NCBI RefSeq assembly: GCF_050313795.1
Contig: NZ_JBNPMC010000023.1
Coordinates: 1 to 56,164 of the forward strand
DNA: 56,164 bases
Direction of reading: 5' to 3'
From: CAMBRQ01 sp945870325
GTDB lineage: Bacteria > Bacillota > Clostridia > Lachnospirales > Lachnospiraceae
Below the pieces are notes generated by a model. It ran no database searches. It worked only from the letters and a program-made list of their open reading frames with translations, and was not told the DNA's origin. Below are positions 52,200-56,164 of this stretch, one piece after another (the first letter of the stretch is position 1; each line of letters starts with the position of its first letter). Position numbers and translations under genes: made by a program.

Positions 52200-53189
52200 A
52201 TGTATCAAGCAAATCAAAGCCGATATGAATCTATGACATATAACCGCTGTGGAAAAAGCGGCTTAAAACTTCCCGCCGTATCTCTTGGTTTCTGGCATAA
52301 CTTTGGAGATACTTCTGCTTACGGTAACATGGAAAAACTTTGCTTTACTGCTTTCGACCACGGCATCACCCATTTTGATCTGGCAAATAACTACGGTCCA
52401 GAGCCGGGAAGTGCCGAAAAGAATCTTGGACGAATTCTACGAGAGAATTTTACACCATACAGAGATGAACTGGTCATCAGCACCAAAGCCGGATACGATA
52501 TGTGGGAAGGTCCTTATGGTGATTGGGGAAGCAGAAAATATCTTCTGGCAAGCCTTGACCAGAGTTTGAAACGTCTGGGGCTTGATTATGTAGACATCTT
52601 CTACCATCACCGCATGGATCCAGACACGCCATTGGAAGAGACTATGGGTGCTCTGAATCAGGCAGTTGTAAGCGGCAAAGCTCTTTATGTCGGTCTGTCC
52701 AACTACAATGGACCTACACTGGAAAAAGCATGTAAGATTTTGGATGATCTAAATTGCCCATTCATCATTAATCAGAATTCCTACAATATCTTTAACCGTA
52801 CGATTGAAGAAAATGGATTGAAAGAGACTTCATATAGATTGGGCAAGGGTATCATCTCCTTTAGCCCACTGGCACAGGGAATGCTTACAGACCGTTATCT
52901 TAACGGCATTCCTCAGGACAGCCGTATTATGACAGACGGGCGCTTCCTGAAAGCCGGTCAACTTACTCCGGAGCGACTGCATTCTATTCAGGAATTGAAT
53001 AACCTTGCAAAAGAACGTGGAGAGACATTGGCTCAGATGGCATTAAAATGGGTACTGAAAGACGATATGGTAACCAGCGTATTAATCGGTGCATCCAAGC
53101 CGGAACAAATACTTGATAATATCAAGGCTTCGGAAAATATCAGATTTACAGAAGAAGAACTTAAGAAGATAGACGCTTTGTCTTTGTAA
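52200..53189 (+). CDS. aldo/keto reductase (YghZ/GPR-like)
   Basis: 329 residues. TIM-barrel NADPH oxidoreductase with FDLANNYGPEPGSAEKNLG (catalytic Tyr in part, about 59-77), STKAGYDMW (Lys), FYHHRMDPDTPLEET (His), and LIGASKPEQILDN cofactor motif near the C-terminus. The GYGDWGSRKYL-like segment (YGDWGSRKYL) matches YghZ-type L-glyceraldehyde-3-phosphate reductases. Ribosome binding site AGGAGGG. Flanked by two copies of a short conserved sequence (51830-51884 and 53191-53248). Confidence 0.93.
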   Translation: MYQANQSRYESMTYNRCGKSGLKLPAVSLGFWHNFGDTSAYGNMEKLCFTAFDHGITHFDLANNYGPEPGSAEKNLGRILRENFTPYRDELVISTKAGYDMWEGPYGDWGSRKYLLASLDQSLKRLGLDYVDIFYHHRMDPDTPLEETMGALNQAVVSGKALYVGLSNYNGPTLEKACKILDDLNCPFIINQNSYNIFNRTIEENGLKETSYRLGKGIISFSPLAQGMLTDRYLNGIPQDSRIMTDGRFLKAGQLTPERLHSIQELNNLAKERGETLAQMALKWVLKDDMVTSVLIGASKPEQILDNIKASENIRFTEEELKKIDALSL

Positions 53190-53200
53190 TACCTACAGAA

Positions 53201-53272
53201 TCAGCCACCGACAGTTCCCTCCGGATGCTTTGGCAACCTCAAAAGGCAATGATACGGATGAGTCATATCCAT
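53201..53272 (-). CDS. putative 23-residue ORF, member P of a repeated pair
   Basis: MDMTHPYHCLLRLPKHPEG then TVGG. AAGG lies seven bases before the ATG. It starts 50 bp after the modC stop on the same strand and is antisense-adjacent to the reductase end. Shares CL-x(3-4)-K-x-PEG-x(3)-G with the ORF at 51828-51908. It overlaps the terminator stem, so an RNA role is as likely as coding. Confidence 0.3.
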   Translation of the reverse strand: MDMTHPYHCLLRLPKHPEGTVGG

Positions 53273-53283
53273 ATCATTGCCTT
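53243..53283. terminator. bidirectional terminator
   Basis: Perfect 12-bp stem AAGGCAATGATA / TATCATTGCCTT between the convergent reductase and modC genes. Confidence 0.85.
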
Positions 53284-53321
53284 CTTACTATACTCTAAAG
53301 TCTATTGAGAATTTTTCATAT

Positions 53322-54434
53322 TTAATTCAAAAACAACAACTGTTCCTCTGGAAACTGCAAATAATCCGGCAGTCCTTTCTCATCCAGAATATTCCATTTA
53401 TCCTTCTGCAAAAACCAGCAGATATTCTCTTTTTTCTTTTTTCCCTCTGATTCTCCTCCTGACTCTGCCTCTCTCTCATCCTTTGTTCCCTGTTCATAAC
53501 CAGTCTCCGGCTTCAGATAAAAATTCTTCTCAAAAGGCAGATCCGCGCTGCCTGCCAACTGGAATCTGATGCAATTCTTCCTACGTTCCCCCCATATCGG
53601 AATAAACTCATGGGCACGGAATCCCACATATGAGATATCTTCCGGTATCTTGCGCTCCAAGCAGAACTCAACGCCCCAGTCAAGCGCTTTCATCCTGTGC
53701 GGATCCATTCTCCGGACCCTGGAGAAGTTCTTACAACCCGTAAGTCTCGCTGCTTCCTTTCGCTTCGGATTATCGAATATCTCTTTCGTCTTGCCAGATG
53801 TCACAACCGTTCCCTGATCCATAATGATCAGGTCTTCACTAAACCGATATATCTCATCCCGACTATGAGAAACCATAATGACGATTCCCTGATATCCCTT
53901 CAACATCTCCACCAATTCCTGCTGAAGCCGGTCTTTTAAAAACATATCCAAAGCCGAAAAAGGCTCATCCAGCAGAATCACATCCGGCTCATATGCCATG
54001 ATTCTGGCCAGTGCCACTCTCTGCTGCTGTCCACCAGAAAGCTGCCCCGGAAGATGTTCTTCCAGCCCTTCCAACCGAAACGTCCGGATCATCTCTGCAA
54101 CCCGTTTCTGATTCTCCTGCTTCGTTCCCCTAAGTCCGGCGCCAATATTCTTTGCTACCGTCATAGTAGGGAATAGCGCATAATTCTGGAACAGATATCC
54201 AATGTTACGCTTCTGGGGCTTTATATTAATCTTCTGAGAAGACTGATACAATACCTTATCATTGATCACAATCTCCCCTTCATCCGGTGCCTCAATCCCT
54301 GCAATACTTTTCAGCGTCATGCTTTTTCCGCAGCCGGATGCACCAAGAATCCCTATGCGGGAGGATTCACTTTGAAATTGCATATTCAGATAGAAATTTC
54401 CCATCTTCTTCTTTACATCTACCGAAAGTCCCAT
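53322..54434 (-). CDS. modC: molybdate ABC transporter ATP-binding protein
   Basis: 370 residues. Walker A GASGCGKSMTLKSIAG (residues 35-50), Q-loop YLFQNYALFP, signature LSGGQQQRVALARI, Walker B VILLDEPFSALD, and H-loop MVSHSRDE. The C-terminal region (about 235-370) carries a YVGFRAHEF piece of a regulatory domain and an acidic, Lys/Glu-rich insert before the end. Last gene of the modABC operon. Confidence 0.93.
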   Translation of the reverse strand: MGLSVDVKKKMGNFYLNMQFQSESSRIGILGASGCGKSMTLKSIAGIEAPDEGEIVINDKVLYQSSQKINIKPQKRNIGYLFQNYALFPTMTVAKNIGAGLRGTKQENQKRVAEMIRTFRLEGLEEHLPGQLSGGQQQRVALARIMAYEPDVILLDEPFSALDMFLKDRLQQELVEMLKGYQGIVIMVSHSRDEIYRFSEDLIIMDQGTVVTSGKTKEIFDNPKRKEAARLTGCKNFSRVRRMDPHRMKALDWGVEFCLERKIPEDISYVGFRAHEFIPIWGERRKNCIRFQLAGSADLPFEKNFYLKPETGYEQGTKDEREAESGGESEGKKKKENICWFLQKDKWNILDEKGLPDYLQFPEEQLLFLN

Positions 54435-54449
54435 CGTATGTATTCCTCC

Positions 54450-55145
54450 CTACCATCTCTTCACAGTCTTCATTTTCTTGCCCGAGATCAGATTCATCAG
54501 AATAATGACTACAAGTGCAATCATTATCACAATTATAACCCATATCCCGGCAGTCAGATAATCACCATCCTGAATTACCATTGCAATCTTCTGGGAGATA
54601 GTTCCAGTCTTGCCCGAAATATTCCCAGCCAGCATAGATGTTGCTCCATATTCCCCTAATGCTCTGGCAAAAGTCAGAATCGTTCCTGATGCGATTCCTG
54701 GTCCTGCAGACGGAACAACTACTTTCCAGAAGATCTGTGCCTCCGTCATACCAAGGGTTCTTCCAGCATAGACAAGATTTACATCAATCTGTTCGAACGC
54801 TGCTCTGGCATTCCGGTACATCAGCGGAAATGCAATCACCGTCGCTGCAATAATACAGCCAAGCCAGGTCTGTACCACTTTCAGGTCAAATGTCTCATAC
54901 AGGAATATACCAAGCGGTCTTCTCCTGCTGAAGATTAACAGAAGAAAGAAGCCTGCAACCGTAGGTGGAAGTACCATCGGAAGTGTTAAGATACCATCAA
55001 TGACCGCCTTCTTCCCAGGCGTGGTCTTTATTACCTTTCGCGCCGCAAATATCCCCAGGAAAAAAGAGAGAATCGTTGCTACTACTCCCGTTTTCAACGA
55101 GATAAATAATGGACTCCAGTCCAGATTCTCCAATATCTCTATCAT
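54450..55145 (-). CDS. modB: molybdate ABC transporter permease
   Basis: 231 residues, five to six membrane segments. LPMVLPPTVAGFFLL and the EAA loop RTLGMTEAQIFWKVVVPSAGPGIA (partly given) followed by FARALGEYGATSMLAGN are typical of ModB. Fifteen bp before modC. Confidence 0.95.
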   Translation of the reverse strand: MIEILENLDWSPLFISLKTGVVATILSFFLGIFAARKVIKTTPGKKAVIDGILTLPMVLPPTVAGFFLLLIFSRRRPLGIFLYETFDLKVVQTWLGCIIAATVIAFPLMYRNARAAFEQIDVNLVYAGRTLGMTEAQIFWKVVVPSAGPGIASGTILTFARALGEYGATSMLAGNISGKTGTISQKIAMVIQDGDYLTAGIWVIIVIMIALVVIILMNLISGKKMKTVKRW

Positions 55146-55246
55146 CTTCTTTTCGCCACCTCCCGCATCTTATATCCTATGGTCATGCAACAGATACATA
55201 CTCTCCATATCCATGCAGACTTCATTTTGCTCTGCCTTCTCTTTAC

Positions 55247-56140
55247 TTACTCAACGTCTGTATCAAAATAATAAGAATCGAATACTGCCTTTACTTCATC
55301 GGACAGAATGAATTTTATGAAGTCTTCTGCTGCTTTAGCCTGTGCATCATCGGCCTCTTCATTTACCACCTGTGCGATTGGGTAGATTACGTTGCCTGTC
55401 AGGTCATAACTTACAGTCTCCAGAATATCCAGATCATCTTCATATCCATAAGTATCTGAGTAATAGGTCGTTCCAACCTCACAAGAGCCTTCTACGACTG
55501 CTGCCAATACCTTACTTACATTGTCTTGCTCACTGATCTCTGTACCCCCAAGTGCTTCTGATACCTGCTCTGTCGTAATCGTCGACACGTCATCTACTGC
55601 ATCCAGTTTACCAAGGTTCACTAATGCCTGTCTAGTATATTTTCCAACTGGAACGCTTCCACCAGCAAGTGCGATACTTTCTGCGTCTCCCATATTCTCA
55701 AGACCGGTTACCTTCGTGCCACTGTCCTTCAGCGTAACAACTACTACCTGATTATTTACTACATTCGCTCTGGTTCCGTCTACTACAAGCCCGTCCTCTT
55801 CCAACTGATCCATCTGCTTCTGAGCTGCCGAAAAGAAGATGTCACACTCATAACCTTCCTCAATCTGAGTCAGCAATGTGCCGGAACTGTCTGCATTGTA
55901 TGTAATCTTCACTTCCGGATGCTCTTCATTGTACTTTTCTGCAAGTTCCGTCATAACGGTATTCAGGCTGGCTGCGATAAACACCTGAATCTCGGTTTCT
56001 TTGGCTTCTTCGGAATCTTCCTTCTGCTCCTCTGCTGCCGTATCTTCTTTTTTCTCTTCGGATGAATCACTTCCACATCCTACCAGCATAGTTCCTGCCA
56101 TTGCAGCAATTAACAGGCTGCTCACTACTTTTTTGAACAT
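55247..56140 (-). CDS. modA: molybdate-binding lipoprotein
   Basis: 297 residues. Lipoprotein signal peptide with lipobox LVGCGS (Cys at about 22), an acidic Glu/Asp/Lys linker, then the binding domain: VFIAASLNTVMTELAEKY (oxyanion loop Ser), YNADSSGTLLTQIEEG, FFSAAQKQMDQLEEDG, ALAGGSVPVGKYTRQAL and VGTTYYSDTYGY. Binds molybdate or tungstate outside the cell and passes it to ModBC. The start is next to AAGGAGGACAAG at the window edge; the promoter is outside. No modE is present. Confidence 0.95.
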   Translation of the reverse strand: MFKKVVSSLLIAAMAGTMLVGCGSDSSEEKKEDTAAEEQKEDSEEAKETEIQVFIAASLNTVMTELAEKYNEEHPEVKITYNADSSGTLLTQIEEGYECDIFFSAAQKQMDQLEEDGLVVDGTRANVVNNQVVVVTLKDSGTKVTGLENMGDAESIALAGGSVPVGKYTRQALVNLGKLDAVDDVSTITTEQVSEALGGTEISEQDNVSKVLAAVVEGSCEVGTTYYSDTYGYEDDLDILETVSYDLTGNVIYPIAQVVNEEADDAQAKAAEDFIKFILSDEVKAVFDSYYFDTDVE

Positions 56141-56164
56141 CGTCTTGTCCTCCTTTTATTCCTT

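Noticed and set aside
1..56164. prophage, integrative element or CRISPR-Cas
   Set aside because: No integrase, transposase, phage structural gene, cas gene or regular repeat-spacer array was seen. Most genes are core functions in conserved order.

Overview
The window looks like a chromosomal segment of a low-GC Gram-positive anaerobe of the Clostridia, most likely a gut Lachnospiraceae. The grounds are AAGGAGG ribosome binding sites, a PrkC/PP2C pair, a CIRCE-type site before clpB, a YlmC/YmxH sporulation-type protein, a MurE with the meso-diaminopimelate motif DNPR, and a CD1871A-type CXXC microprotein next to a membrane 4Fe-4S protein. Species cannot be fixed from the sequence alone.

Layout. 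1-1.6 kb: two small + strand genes, then a Cys-rich DUF5714-like gene enclosed by two copies of a 97-bp hairpin repeat. 1.6-10.3 kb: a complete sialic acid / amino sugar catabolic cluster. The minus-strand operon runs nanE, nanA, SSS symporter, nanQ-like gene, O-acetylesterase, ROK kinase, RpiR regulator, nagA; nagB is divergent. Together they import sialic acid, deacetylate it, cleave it to ManNAc, phosphorylate and epimerise it, and deliver fructose-6-phosphate. No sialidase is present. 10.6-26.4 kb: a long minus-strand housekeeping run (murE, priA, def, fmt, Zn-protease, rsmB, rlmN, prpC, prkC, rsgA, rpe, thiN, ychF, lgt). 26.5-34.1 kb: pepT, a YitT protein, dinB, clpB with a CIRCE-like operator, a 4Fe-4S membrane protein and its small CXXC partner.

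34.1-41.5 kb is the least ordinary part: a 1407-residue SNF2 helicase with two SWIM-like modules separated by a very long charged helix; divergent from it, a predicted two-TM channel-like protein with RCK/TrkA-like domains and a C-terminal RyR domain; a membrane-anchored C39-like peptidase; and a tRNA-Pro/tRNA-Gly pair. 41.6-51.5 kb: two D-2-hydroxyacid dehydrogenases, exoA, truA, nrdR, ferredoxin, carbamate kinase, a serine hydrolase, a second tRNA-Pro, dapB, a YbjQ protein, a NadM-like nucleotidyltransferase and a prepilin peptidase. 51.5-56.1 kb: a truncated HlyC/CorC remnant, an aldo/keto reductase flanked by two related tiny antisense ORFs, and the modABC molybdate transporter.

Intergenic DNA is rich in structure. 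Three long (about 160-230 bp) branched inverted-repeat elements lie at 10351-10580, 27783-27962 and 41109-41272. There are also two dispersed repeat families, a 57-bp direct repeat and many bidirectional terminators. The best candidates for something poorly described are the RyR-RCK channel-like protein, the branched intergenic elements, and the paired 23- and 26-codon ORFs beside the aldo/keto reductase.
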